From: Neopestalotiopsis rosae
Taxonomy: Eukaryota; Ascomycota; Sordariomycetes; Amphisphaeriales; Sporocadaceae
NCBI GenBank assembly: GCA_023078685.1
Contig: JALGAS010000001.1
Location: forward strand, 6,200,001 to 6,264,000
DNA length: 64,000 nt
Direction: 5' to 3'
In this document: piece by piece, positions 11,882-23,923 of the stretch
Layout of the letters: every line of letters begins with the position of its first letter
How positions within the stretch are numbered: the first letter of the stretch is position 1
Translations under genes and position numbers: made by a program
Notes under the pieces: model-generated
What the model was told of the DNA's origin: nothing
The model's input: only the letters and a program-made list of their open reading frames with translations
Databases searched by the model: none

Positions 11882-12604
11882 ATGTCAGCATCCATCATGT
11901 GCGGTTTCCTCGTTTTGTTGAGCTCCAAGAATAGCAACACTAATACTTCTTGGATCTTAGTCCAGGCTCGGTCCTATCAGCCAAAGGTAGCCCTTCGCCT
12001 CATGCCATTGGGCGGCTCCATCACATACGGTGTTGGATCCTCAGACGGGCATGGCTACAGGAAAGTCCTTCGAGATATGCTCATCATAGATGGGTACAAC
12101 GTAGATATGGTCGGTTCCCGTAAGATGGAGAATGGCCATTGCCATGAGGGCTGGCGAGGTTATCGCATCGACCAAATCGCAGCAAAAGCCGCCAAGTTCA
12201 TTCCTGAGCTCAAGCCAAATGTTTTGACCATAAATGCGGGTTCCAACGACTGTATCCAAGATTATAAGATCGAAAGTGCAGGCGAGCGTATCGATCGAAT
12301 TCTGCAACTTACGTGGGCAGCAGTTCCCAATTCCACCATATTGCTCTCTACGCTGCTCCCCAATATTGATACCGCGGTCGAGTCTAGAGTATTAGCGTTG
12401 AATAAGCAAATCCAAATCCTATGGAAAACGCATGCGGCAGCTGGCAGGAGGATTGTCCTAGTCGATATGCACGGCACGCGTGGACCTATGCTTGACCAAT
12501 TGGTTGCAGACGGCACACACCCAAATGATACGGGCTACAGTTGTATGGCCAACTTATGGCGAGAGGCTTTCGTGGAGGCGACATCAAAAGGACTTTTTAG
12601 ATGA
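11882..12604 (+). CDS. SGNH/GDSL-type secreted esterase, CE3-like
   Basis: A single-exon, 240-residue SGNH hydrolase. Block I is LRLMPLGGSITYG with the nucleophile Ser; GGS in place of GDS is common in the fungal CE3-like branch. Block III is NAGSNDC (Asn), and block V DGTHPNDTGY supplies the catalytic Asp and His. This branch includes acetylxylan esterases, so removal of acetyl groups from polysaccharides is likely. The ATG at 11882 gives a hydrophobic leader (IMCGFLVLL) that could be a signal peptide; an earlier in-frame ATG at 11807 would add 25 polar, basic residues. No carbohydrate-binding module is attached. Confidence 0.88.
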   Translation: MSASIMCGFLVLLSSKNSNTNTSWILVQARSYQPKVALRLMPLGGSITYGVGSSDGHGYRKVLRDMLIIDGYNVDMVGSRKMENGHCHEGWRGYRIDQIAAKAAKFIPELKPNVLTINAGSNDCIQDYKIESAGERIDRILQLTWAAVPNSTILLSTLLPNIDTAVESRVLALNKQIQILWKTHAAAGRRIVLVDMHGTRGPMLDQLVADGTHPNDTGYSCMANLWREAFVEATSKGLFR

Positions 12605-14467
12605 TATTCTATTGTTAGACACATGATCACGGTTTCCAAAAGGGCAGTTTTACCATAGAGGACTAACACCCAATCTACACACCAATTTCGAATTTTCCTA
12701 GATAACACTGGATGGATATGGGTAACCTAGACATTGGTCTTGATATTTCAAAACTGTGGGGAGATGCTTTGGGACCAAAGTTGACCGGCATCATTCTTTT
12801 TCTTCTTTTCTGTCTATTTCTTTCCTCTTTTCTCCCCCAAAGTGCTGGGTTCTCCATATCTTGCCAGACAAGCATTGTATATCTGAAATCAATAGTATAT
12901 GCGACGAATCCCACGTAATAGGCATCTAGTCCGTCTTGTTGGTCGAGCTACATATGCGATATTCCGCTCATGCTGCTCCGGGGCACAGCACCACAATGGG
13001 ACATGCAGGCCAATCAATACATCGGCACTCGCATGTGGCCGAGGGCAGCTCACCGCAATCACGGGAGCTGTTCTCACTGGATGAGTAAAGTATGCGCTCC
13101 TGAATGGGGTCCAAAAACATGGGAAAAGATATGGAAAATGAACTACCCAGTACGTAAGACGACGAATCGATTCTGAGCACTGCAAAACGGCCAAGATATT
13201 CGGGCCCGCCAACTCACCCTTCTGGATGATTTCCGTCAGCATCCGTTAGTGAGATTCTAGGGCCATACGGGCTCGACGGAAACTGAATTTTCAGCGTCTC
13301 GGGTAGCGGAGGGTGCTAAGGGGAGGTCCCGAGGTCCCCATGATTTACCCTCACTGGCCTAGCACAGCCCAGCTTTGCCCAGCAAAGAGAGGGCCTAGGC
13401 ATTGAGCAGGAGAGTGCGAGCGGGTCTGGGGAAAATGACCTAATGAGCTTATCTCAACCTTAAATTCGCACCCCTGTAGAAATAATCCTCTTATGAAAAC
13501 ACTCAGCACTCTGAAATACAAACTGGCCACCAGATCTTCTTCAACCTTCACCAAGAGCGATCGGATTTCCAGGGAAAAGGAACAGGTCAGCTCGGTAATC
13601 ATCATGAATCACCAACAGGAACTGCGCGGCGGCAAAGACCCCTTGGCACACCTCTGGAATGTTTCTGCCGACTAGTGAAAGTGGTGTGCTCGCCTGGAAA
13701 GTTTCTGACCCCGGGCAGGGCCACGAATCTACGATGGGGGGTCTGGCCTAAAAAGACGTTGCCAAGGAGATTTACACGACATGTGTTCCAATAACAACCC
13801 AGGCAAAAAGTGCCTCCTCGTTTTGCCGTCTCATTTTGGCTCGTCTCTCGCCTTTCCCACCGCCGCCGCTTATCGCCAAAGGGGATAGATGGCCGGTAAG
13901 CCCTTGACGCCCTGGCAAGCCACAATCTGCACGGCCTGGGGACTTCCCTCCTCATGCTCCCGCACTATCCCAAGGATTTTGCCTGGGCGCCAGTAAACGA
14001 TAGTTGCAAAAACTTCTCAATCAATTCCTCACATTGATTGGCGTTGACACCCCATCGACGAGAGAGACATGATCTGACATGCAGTTCCGATGTTACGCTT
14101 GCTATTGGGCCTTTGTGCACATGCTGGCCTCAGCTGGGTCCACAGGCCGACCTCGATCGTCGTTTCCCCCATGATATGTCCTGTATGTTGAGTGTTTTGG
14201 GCTGACAAGGTTGTCTGAATATGAAGTATAAATTAAACCGAGGGATGGTTGTGGATGCTGCTCATTGGTGTTGGTTCTGCTTGCATGAGCGGCCGCAGAT
14301 TTTTCCTTGAGCTCTCGTATCTATCGGGGTTACAAAGATCTCCCCTTGAATGATATTCCCAAGATATATAAGTGAGAGAAGCCCTCCCGCGGGTCTCGAA
14401 CTGCTTGCATATCTCCCGCCAAGCTTTGGGTATACATATCGGTCCTGTGAGACATCTTACAAAGATC
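12605..14467. other. Gene-free spacer, 1.9 kb, upstream of transporter
   Basis: Contains the 3' flank of the esterase and the promoter of the transporter starting at 14468. A pyrimidine-rich tract lies near 12790-12840. Open frames are short and unsupported, and no RNA gene or repeat is seen. Confidence 0.5.
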
Positions 14468-16156
14468 ATGTCGGATCATGTGCATACCGGCCCGGTCGTG
14501 GCAACTGCCCCTAGCCCTGAGCTTACAGACGAAAAGAAATCCGACGTCGTATCGATTCATGTGGCAGAGGCTCAGGGCTACGACAAGAATGAGACGAAAC
14601 GACTACTTCGAAAGCTCGACTGGCATCTGATTCCTTTCATGAGTCTGATCTATCTGTACGTTGACGCGCTGTAAATACCAACCAATGTGTATATTAACAT
14701 GTTACTCTTGATAGACTTTGTTTCCTCGACCGTACCAACATTGGCAATGCTCGTCTCGACAACTTGGAACAGGACCTTCACTTGAAGGGTATCCAATACA
14801 ATGACTGCCTGGCCATTCTGTTTCCGTTCTACATCGCCGCCGAGATTCCTTCCAACATGATGATGAAGCGCATCAGGCCGAGCATTTGGTTGACATTCAT
14901 CATGGTCTGCTGGTCTGCAAGCATGATAGGTCAGGGTTTTGTGAAGAACTACTCTGGCCTCATGGCCACACGCGTGTTCTTGGGAGTCTTTGAGGGTGGC
15001 CTGTTCCCTGGCGTCAACTACTACATTACGCAATGGTACTGTCGGCACGAAACTGGCTTCCGTATGGCCATGTTCTTCTCCGCGGCCACACTGGCCGGCG
15101 CCTTTGGAGGCATCTTGGCCCGCGGCATTGCAGAGATGAGCGGCACCGGCGGGCTGTCGGCTTGGTCCTGGATCTTCATTCTTGAGGGTCTCTTGAGCAT
15201 CCTCGTCTCGTTTGGTGCCTACTGGGCCATCTACGACTACCCCGCCACGGCGCGCTTCCTGACCGACGGCGAGCGCACCGAGGTCGAGCGCCGCCTCCTC
15301 GAGGACCACGGCCACCTGTCCAACGACTTTGACATCAAGTACGTGTGGCAGGCCATCGGGGACTGGAAGATCTACATCTTCATGCTGATTTGCATGGCCG
15401 GCTTCTGTCCGATCTACTCCTTCTCCATGTTCCTTCCCACCATCATCAAGAACATGGGCTACACGGCCAACAATGCTCAGCTCATGTCGGTGCCGCCTTA
15501 TGTGTTTGCTTGCATCTTCACCATCGGCGCCAGTTACTTTGCCGACAAGATGAGACAGCGAGGCATCTTTCTCCTCGGATTCCAGCTTGTGGGCATCGTT
15601 GGCTTCTCGTTGCTAGCCGGCAGTGGCAAACCAGCGATTCAGTACGCCGGAACCGTGCTGGCCGCAATTGGTAAGTCGAAACCTTGTACTGACCATTGCA
15701 AACGGACAATCATTTACTGACATATGTTAATTAGGTATTTATCCTCAGATTCCACTGGGTATGGCTTGGAATGGTGCAAATATCGGCGGTAGCTTGAAGA
15801 GAGGTACGGGTATCGCCATGCAAGTCATGGGTGGCAACTGCGGAGGAATTATCGCGTCCTACGTCTACCTCGCCCGAGATGGACCCCGTTTCATCACTGG
15901 TCACTGCATCTTGATCGGGTTTGTCTGGTAAGTTTGCGAATGGCCTGACATGGACAAGACGAAGCCAACTCAGCTAACTGAATTCTGTAGCATGGCGTTT
16001 TTCTTGACACTCTTTATGACGATCTGGTGTCGCCGCGAGAATGCTCGACGTGATGCCGTAGCGAGAGAAGCCGGTGTCCAGGAGCTAACGGAGGAGCAAA
16101 AGGCTCTGGAGAGGGAGCTCGCGGACAATGTCCCGTGGTTCCGCTACCAGATCTAA
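14468..16156 (+). CDS. MFS transporter, anion:cation symporter (DAL5/allantoate permease type)
   Basis: A 500-residue plasma-membrane permease in four exons (introns 14656-14714, 15671-15734, 15928-15990; frame closes). The acidic cytosolic N-terminus leads to the signature LRKLDWHLIPFMSLIYLLCFLDRTNIGNARL, typical of the ACS family that imports organic anions such as allantoate, nicotinate or pantothenate. About twelve hydrophobic segments follow, with MATRVFLGVFEGGLFPGVNYY in the first half and a large central loop (DGERTEVERRLLEDHG). The C-terminus is charged and cytosolic. It converges on the fumarate reductase gene 157 bases away. The substrate cannot be told from sequence. Confidence 0.93.
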
Positions 16157-16313
16157 GAATACTTGCTGGAAAAACACCAGGACGAATATGAGATTTACAG
16201 CATCATGAGCATATAGTTGTATCTAGCAAATTCCTTTTAGAAGTATACGTCTGTACATGTACCTCTACATAACAGAAACAATATCTTTTAAAACCCTTCT
16301 CTTACCAAGTGCA

Positions 16314-17912
16314 TCACTTCTGGAGTGCTGCTCTCGCCGCTTGAGAACCAGCCTCTCTTCCAAACACGACACACTCGAGTAATGAAGACCCTCCTAACCG
16401 ATTGTCACCGTGGATCCCGCCCGTGATCTCTCCCGCGGCCCACAGGCCGGCAATGGGAGTCTTGTCCTTGGTCAGGACCTGCGTCTCCGTATTGAAAGCC
16501 GCACCGCCCATCGTAAAGTGCGTTATGGGTGTGACCTTGCCAACACATACTTCCTGCTCGCGATTTTCCTCCCCTGGCGCGAGCGTCCAGTGGCCGAATG
16601 ACTTGCGGCCAAACTCGGCATCTTGGCCGGATTGGACGGATGCTGCATACTTGTCAATGGCCTCAATGACGCCGGGATCCAGGTCCCTGATCTTCTTCTT
16701 CTCCATCAGTCCTTTGAAGACATAGAAGCCGAGGTGGCTTTGCGCAGCCTCGCTGGCCCCGGGGTCGAGGAGGAGGGTAACGTCCCATTGGCGGCTGTGA
16801 GAGTTTTGGCCGGCTTGTTGAGACTGCTGCTGTGGAAGTCTCTGGATCGCATCGCTGACGTGCGCCCGCGTCTCCAGCTCGTTGACGAAGCGGCGCCCTC
16901 GGGAGTCGAGCAGGATGCCGCCTTCGCCACGGAGCGCCTCGGCGGCCAGGAACTTGTATCTGGCTTCCAGGTCCTTGGGGTCGACGAAGCCGGTCGGGTG
17001 GATCTGCACGCTGTCCATGTCGACAAACGCCGCGCCGGCCGACTCGAGGATGTGATGCGACGCCGGCCGCTCGTCATTGGTGGACGGGAATCCGGCCAGG
17101 TCGGGTCGGTGTTTCGCCATCAGGCCGTCGGCGTCGCCCGCGAACCCACCCGCCGCGAATACCACAGAGCCCTCGAGATCTTGTGTCTGCCCGTCGTGAG
17201 TGTACCGGACACCCGAGACAACGGCTTGTCCTGTCTCGCCGCCGACAATCAAGGATAGTACTTCGGCCGCGTTGATGAGCTGGAACCTTTCGCTATCTCC
17301 CAGCTTTTTCAATATGGCGCTGACAATGGCGAAACCCGGCGTCGACTTGGCACCTCTGTGCGTCCGCGCCAACGAATGGCCACCCAGGGTCGCCACGACG
17401 GTGAGATCAATGCCGAACTCATCAGCAAGCCAACCGACCGCCCCCGCGGATTGACTCGTGAGCTTTGTAATCAGGGCCTCTCGATCGACGACTGAGGAGC
17501 CTCCCGCTTCATCCCGAAACCGTCGCCCCGCCGACTTGACGGTATCGGCGTAGAACAGGTCGTCTTGTTCGATGCCGGCAGCGCGCTGGTACGGCGTGCC
17601 GGCGCCATTGATGCCGGAGGAGGCCTTGATACTGTTACCACCGGGCTTGGGCGCGCGGTCCAGCATCCGTACTGTCGCCCCGGCCTGCAGCGCCTCGTAC
17701 GCGGCCGAAAGTCCGGCGAGGCCGGACCCGACCACAATCACCGGCCTAGATATTGATTGTGTCATGATGGGCGACACACCTGCGCGCCAATGTGTTGTTG
17801 TCTTGGATAGTAGTTGAAAACTCCGGCTTAGCGAGGAGCCGAATTGCATACCCAGGAGTGCAAGTCCAATAGCAACTATAACAATTAAAAGTGATCGCTG
17901 GAAAAGTCGCAT
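16314..17912 (-). CDS. FAD-dependent soluble fumarate reductase (OSM1/FRD1 type)
   Basis: A single-exon, 532-residue flavoprotein that reduces fumarate to succinate, helping reoxidise FADH2/NADH. The N-terminus MRLFQRSLLIVIVAIGLALLG is a hydrophobic segment that may be a signal anchor or targeting peptide, as in yeast Osm1. The FAD site is VIVVGSGLAGLSAAYEA followed by PGGNSIKASSGINGAGT. Later signatures include VVATLGGHSLARTHR, QIHPTGFVDP, GGILLDSRGRRFVNE, FTMGGAAFN and the C-terminal FAD motif GLWAAGEITGGIHGDNRLGGSSLLEC. No cytochrome b5 domain is fused, unlike some longer fungal forms. Site of action (mitochondrion or ER) is inferred only. Confidence 0.93.
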   Translation of the reverse strand: MRLFQRSLLIVIVAIGLALLGMQFGSSLSRSFQLLSKTTTHWRAGVSPIMTQSISRPVIVVGSGLAGLSAAYEALQAGATVRMLDRAPKPGGNSIKASSGINGAGTPYQRAAGIEQDDLFYADTVKSAGRRFRDEAGGSSVVDREALITKLTSQSAGAVGWLADEFGIDLTVVATLGGHSLARTHRGAKSTPGFAIVSAILKKLGDSERFQLINAAEVLSLIVGGETGQAVVSGVRYTHDGQTQDLEGSVVFAAGGFAGDADGLMAKHRPDLAGFPSTNDERPASHHILESAGAAFVDMDSVQIHPTGFVDPKDLEARYKFLAAEALRGEGGILLDSRGRRFVNELETRAHVSDAIQRLPQQQSQQAGQNSHSRQWDVTLLLDPGASEAAQSHLGFYVFKGLMEKKKIRDLDPGVIEAIDKYAASVQSGQDAEFGRKSFGHWTLAPGEENREQEVCVGKVTPITHFTMGGAAFNTETQVLTKDKTPIAGLWAAGEITGGIHGDNRLGGSSLLECVVFGREAGSQAARAALQK

Positions 17913-19644
17913 AGCTTGTCAGACGACTTTATCTTATTGCATACGATGCAAGTGATTATATAAGTACGCACGACCATTCAATGTTTGTATGCGCATGATG
18001 TGGAAGTATTGGCTGATTGTACAACATCGAACGATTACGAGTCGTATGATCGGATATTTCGGGGGCACAAAGCGGTCCGTTGCGATGAGCTTGATGGAGG
18101 CTCTGGCAATGACAGACACACGGTCATACGGATTCCGAAGGTATTTGAGTACTGCCATACGTAGGCAAATACTGTGATTATTGCCGCATTGCTCGAAATC
18201 AATGGACTGATGCAACAATTTCTTCAAGACTTTCTACATACCTACCTTGGATATTTCCTCTGCAACTCTGACCAACGGTGCGTCGCTACATCAAGCAGTC
18301 GCCAGCGAGGATAAGGGCAGCTCGCGGAAACTCATTTATTGTCTTGTAGCAAACTGCCTCATGATGAAGGGCAGTCAAGAAGTTGGCTGCGATGCAAAGC
18401 GGCGGATGGGCGACCCCAGCACAACCGTAAATAGCTCCCTAGACCCTGCTCATGCAGCTCGGGTTCAAAATACGTGCAGATCAATCTGTATGTTACCATT
18501 CTTTTTGCTGTCAATTGACAACGGCTGAAATGTTAAGGCGAGTTTCGTGCTTAAAATTGATGTTTAGGCTTTTGGCAAAGGTGAACAATGGACAATCCTA
18601 CTGAAGCTCGCAGCTGTGTCTTGTATGGCTCGGCCTCAGTAGGTTGAGTATCGTCCACTTCAAGCAAGGTAAGTAGGTACCTAGTCATCGTGGTCAATAG
18701 ACCGAACAACTTGTCAAGAATGGAATGGGATAGAGGATCTCTGATGGAGATGTGAAATAATGGGAAAAGCAAGTTGATGATCGACGATTCGGCATAAACA
18801 TGCTTCGTTACTCCAAGTCAGGTGTGCAGACGCGGAGATGGATGTCAACCCATTTGAACTCCGAAGTGTCTGACCTCGGGGAAAGTTGGAGGCGTCATTC
18901 CGACTCACTGCTGCATGGGCACTGGACTCTTTGCTCCAGTGCTGATTGATTACCCCAGGCAAAGCTCTCAGGTCAGGTACCTTGAACGGAGGAGCTGCAC
19001 AGCCGAGGCCGCTTAGTGGTACCTGCTTTTTCTATGATTGACCCTGTTGGGCTTGGTGGGTTGCCGCCAGTTGGCTAGGGTGATGGAGCCCAAGACGCAG
19101 AGCTATTGGCTGGAGAGATGTCTCATTGCCTTGGTCGCTCATGTTTTGGGAAATTAGCGGGGCCAGAGCTCGGCTTGGCTGTTCAGGACGGGACGCTTGA
19201 GGTTTGCTGAGCGCTCGCCACAACAGAGACATGGACACGACGGATGGCTGGGGGCCTGAACTGAACATTGACTGCGATTCCCTGTTGCCTGGGAGAGAGC
19301 TGCGACGCTTTCAAGCACGAGACCTGCTTGCTCGCCCACCCAAAGCACCCTAGGCTCCATCGCTATCAACACTAGCGCCCTCAGATTGCGCATCGACCCG
19401 CCCGCCCCCAGCTTTCAGTCGTCGGAGCTCTCAAACATCTCGTCATACCTGCCCGTCCTCCTGATCACCTGAGAGCTACTTTACCTTCCTTCTCTTATCA
19501 TCACCCCAACAACAAAACAATCCATCAACCCGAGCTGTCCTGTGGTCATCTCTGGAAACTGCGCATATCATCGCATCTCTTTCGAGCTTCTTTCTTTTTA
19601 TCCATTTCCAGTTTTCCCCATCATCCGATAAAGAGTCGCCCATC
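17913..19644. promoter_or_regulatory. Divergent promoter region, fumarate reductase and PEP4
   Basis: 1.7 kb between outward-facing starts. The last 200 bases before 19645 are pyrimidine-rich (19440-19640), a common mark of strong fungal promoters and leaders. No supported gene is seen in the middle. Confidence 0.5.
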
Positions 19645-20989
<1,345 letters not shown>

Positions 20990-22208
20990 ATTTATTTTTG
21001 GAACATGGAATGAGGAATGAGATTGTAATTGGATCCAACCTCTGAAATAGTAGGATTAGGGAGTATGACAGTTCGGTTTAATACGGTAAGGGGGCATGGC
21101 ACAACAACACAATCCCCTTGACAGGGGCTTTCCTTGAATTTTATCATTGACTCGGCATGGCGGAGACTTCGAATTGTAAAGTACTGCGAAATCCAAGTTT
21201 CCTTTTGAATCTCACAAAAGTCCTCTAAATGCATCTGCGGTGACAACAAATGTACTGAGTCTTGCTATGTTGTAACGTCTACTTAAGTATATGTTGCTAA
21301 AGTCAGGACCATGATACGCCGAGGAGCTCGCAACCATCAGCGGTGACCCATATTGTCTAAGTTGGGATTAAGAGAAACGTTCTTCCCGAACGGCTGAGAA
21401 TAATGGCACTTGCTGTCTTATAGGTGTTGCCGGAACTGCGATAGTCGAGTGTGTCTAGGAGATAGATTTACACAATCCCTTGCGTATCAGACACTTATTG
21501 GTCATATTGGTCATAAGAAACAAACAGATCAGGTGAGCCTCCCCGCCACTAACAGACCAGCTTAGAGTGTGAAGCTACACGAATCAATACTGATCGGCAT
21601 TTGGAGTATACCTACGATAGTACATAGTGGGCAGATAGGATAGTGCTTAACCGGAGTGGATCCAACAACACCGGTCCTACTAGGACTTACATTAGTAGAA
21701 TGCGGGGACCCCAGATAATGGAAGTGTCTAAAAATGATATGGTAATGCTTAGCCGCGTAGTATCTGTCTTGGACCTGGATGAAACAGATAGTTTATTGCC
21801 TAACCGGCTATCCGCAGGGATCCATATAGTGTTGATACTCGCGTGGCTTGTCTGTCGATCTGATTTGGAGAAATGCCAATCCTCTAATGTTGTTACAGAT
21901 ATGCTATCACCTACATGGCATCGGAGATAGCTTATTGCTTACCCGCAATGTGTATCGCCAATATCGACAAGGCTGAAGCATGGACGAGGGCTTGGTTAGT
22001 AGTATATGCAAGAGAGTTGCATTGGAGTAGGGTGGTACGACTATGTGAATGCTACGTGGGTGAACAGTCTTGGGATCAACTATAAAGATTTGGGGTTTCC
22101 CGAAGCATTCTTTTCTGGATCTATTACACCATCATCAGCAAGAAACCAGAACTCTCTGACCGCATCCTCAACTCCAACGCTACTCACCAGCACTACTCTA
22201 CAGTCACC
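20990..22208. other. Gene-free spacer, 1.2 kb
   Basis: Holds the 3' flank of PEP4 and the promoter of the nitrilase. I looked for coding or relic sequence around 21640-21930 and saw only an unsupported open frame. No RNA gene or repeat is evident. Confidence 0.5.
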
Positions 22209-23369
22209 ATGGCTCCTAAGCTCAAGATTGCTGCCATCCAGGCCGAGCCGGCTTGGAACGACCTCGAGGGAGGTGTAACAAAGTCCATTTCTCTTATTGA
22301 GCAAGCTGCCAAGGAGGGCGCCAATGTCGTCGGTTTCCCTGAGGTCTTCATTCCTGGATATCCCTGGTGAGTTGCCCATCTTATCATCGCAAAGTGCTTT
22401 TCCAAGATTTAAGTCGCGGTTGTGCTAATCAGGAATCTGGAAAGGAGTATCTGGTGCAAGTCTCCCACAGACAATGCTGCTTTCATGGACGAGTACTTCA
22501 GAAACTCGCTCGAGAAGGACTCGGAGGAGATGAGACGTATCTGCGCTGCCGTCAAGGATGCCGGAGTGTTCGTGGTGCTCGGCTACAGTGAGAGATTCAA
22601 GGGAACTCTGTACATTGCTCAGGTATGTCCCCATTCCGACCTTCGCCAAGAGAGACCTGCGGATTCAATCGTGAACGACACCGATCACTAACTATACGGA
22701 TAGTCCTTCATTGATGAGAACGGAGTTATTGTTCACCACCGCCGCAAGATCAAGCCCACTCACGTCGAGCGCGCCTACTGGGGCGATGGTCAGGGAGAGT
22801 CTCTCCAGAGCGTGGTACCTAGCACCAGCTACCCCGACGTCAAGATTGGCGGTCTCAACTGCTGGGAGCACACGCAGACGCTGCTGCGATACTACGAGTA
22901 CGAGCAGGACGTTGACCTGCACGTCTCCAGCTGGCCGCCGCTGTGGAAGTTCCCGACCAACAAGGACGGCACTCCGCTCGAGGGCTGGCCGGGCCACATC
23001 ACCGACGACATTAGTCTCACATTTTCTCAAATCGTCGCGCTCGAGGGCGCCTGCTTCGTCATGGTCTGCACCCAGGTCGTCAGCGAGGAGCAAAAGAAGC
23101 GCTGCCGGATCGAGGAGTTCCCCTACGCCATTAGCACCGCGGAGAACGGCGGCGGCTTCAGCATGATTTTCTCGCCTTTCGGTCAGGAGCTAGTCAAGCG
23201 TCTGCCTCCGGGACAGGAGGGCATCTTGTACGCCGACGTCGATCTCTCGGAAAAGTACAAGGCCAAGCAGAACCTCGATACCGTCGGACATTATTGCCGA
23301 CCTGACCAGCTGAGCCTGCGCGTCAACAAGTACCCGGCCAGACCCGTGCACTATGCTGCATCGCCCTAA
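22209..23369 (+). CDS. Nitrilase (carbon-nitrogen hydrolase)
   Basis: A 337-residue cytosolic enzyme in three exons (introns 22367-22432 and 22623-22703). The catalytic triad is present: Glu45 in [11 protein letters not shown], the Lys of [13 protein letters not shown], and Cys169 in GGLNCWEH. The CWEH context is typical of nitrilases, while fungal cyanide hydratases usually read CWEN, so conversion of nitriles to acids and ammonia is more likely. [12 protein letters not shown] forms the later conserved segment. The protein lacks the long low-complexity C-terminal tail of some filament-forming nitrilases. A Zn2Cys6 regulator follows on the same strand 554 bases on and may control it (inference). 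Confidence 0.92.
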
Positions 23370-23923
23370 ACTCTCGTACATATTATTACGTGGCAGTGTT
23401 GGAGATTTAATGGTGATTGGATTACTTGAGCTGTACTCTAATTGTAAAGCGTCTTTCTATTGGTAGCTTTCAATATTTATAACATGGTTATATATAATAC
23501 TTGCAGAACCGAAGACAAAAATGATATGTGACAGACTAGCAATGGATATACATGAACTAAATCGAGATGTGCCATCCGTCAAGTGATTCAGCTCCAAATT
23601 ATGGACTTTGTCCCCCAACTCTTACTCGCTATACATATAGAGTTTCAGGCTACGATCAAAACCACTTAGTGCGCTAAGCTTGGCCAACAGCCCCAAAGAT
23701 AACAGATAAATAGTGATCGCCTGATTCGCTATCGCGGGGGGCTTTTGTCATTTGAACAGCCATTGGTTCTATGAGACCAACGTAACTACGCAGCCCATTA
23801 TTCCGCCCCATCAACACTGACTGCGTGCGTCGTGTGCCTCACCACCAAAGTCGTCGTGTGAGGAGAGATCATGACAATTGACATATTTATTCAGCATAAT
23901 TCCATGACCAAGCAACACTCGAC
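23370..23923. other. Spacer between nitrilase and Zn2Cys6 regulator
   Basis: 554 bases holding the nitrilase 3' flank, AT-rich near 23400-23500, and the promoter of the regulator. Nothing else is seen. Confidence 0.5.

Noticed and set aside
22209..23369. Cyanide hydratase as the name for the nitrilase
   Set aside because: The active-site context is CWEH, while fungal cyanide hydratases usually have CWEN; the shorter C-terminus also fits a nitrilase better.
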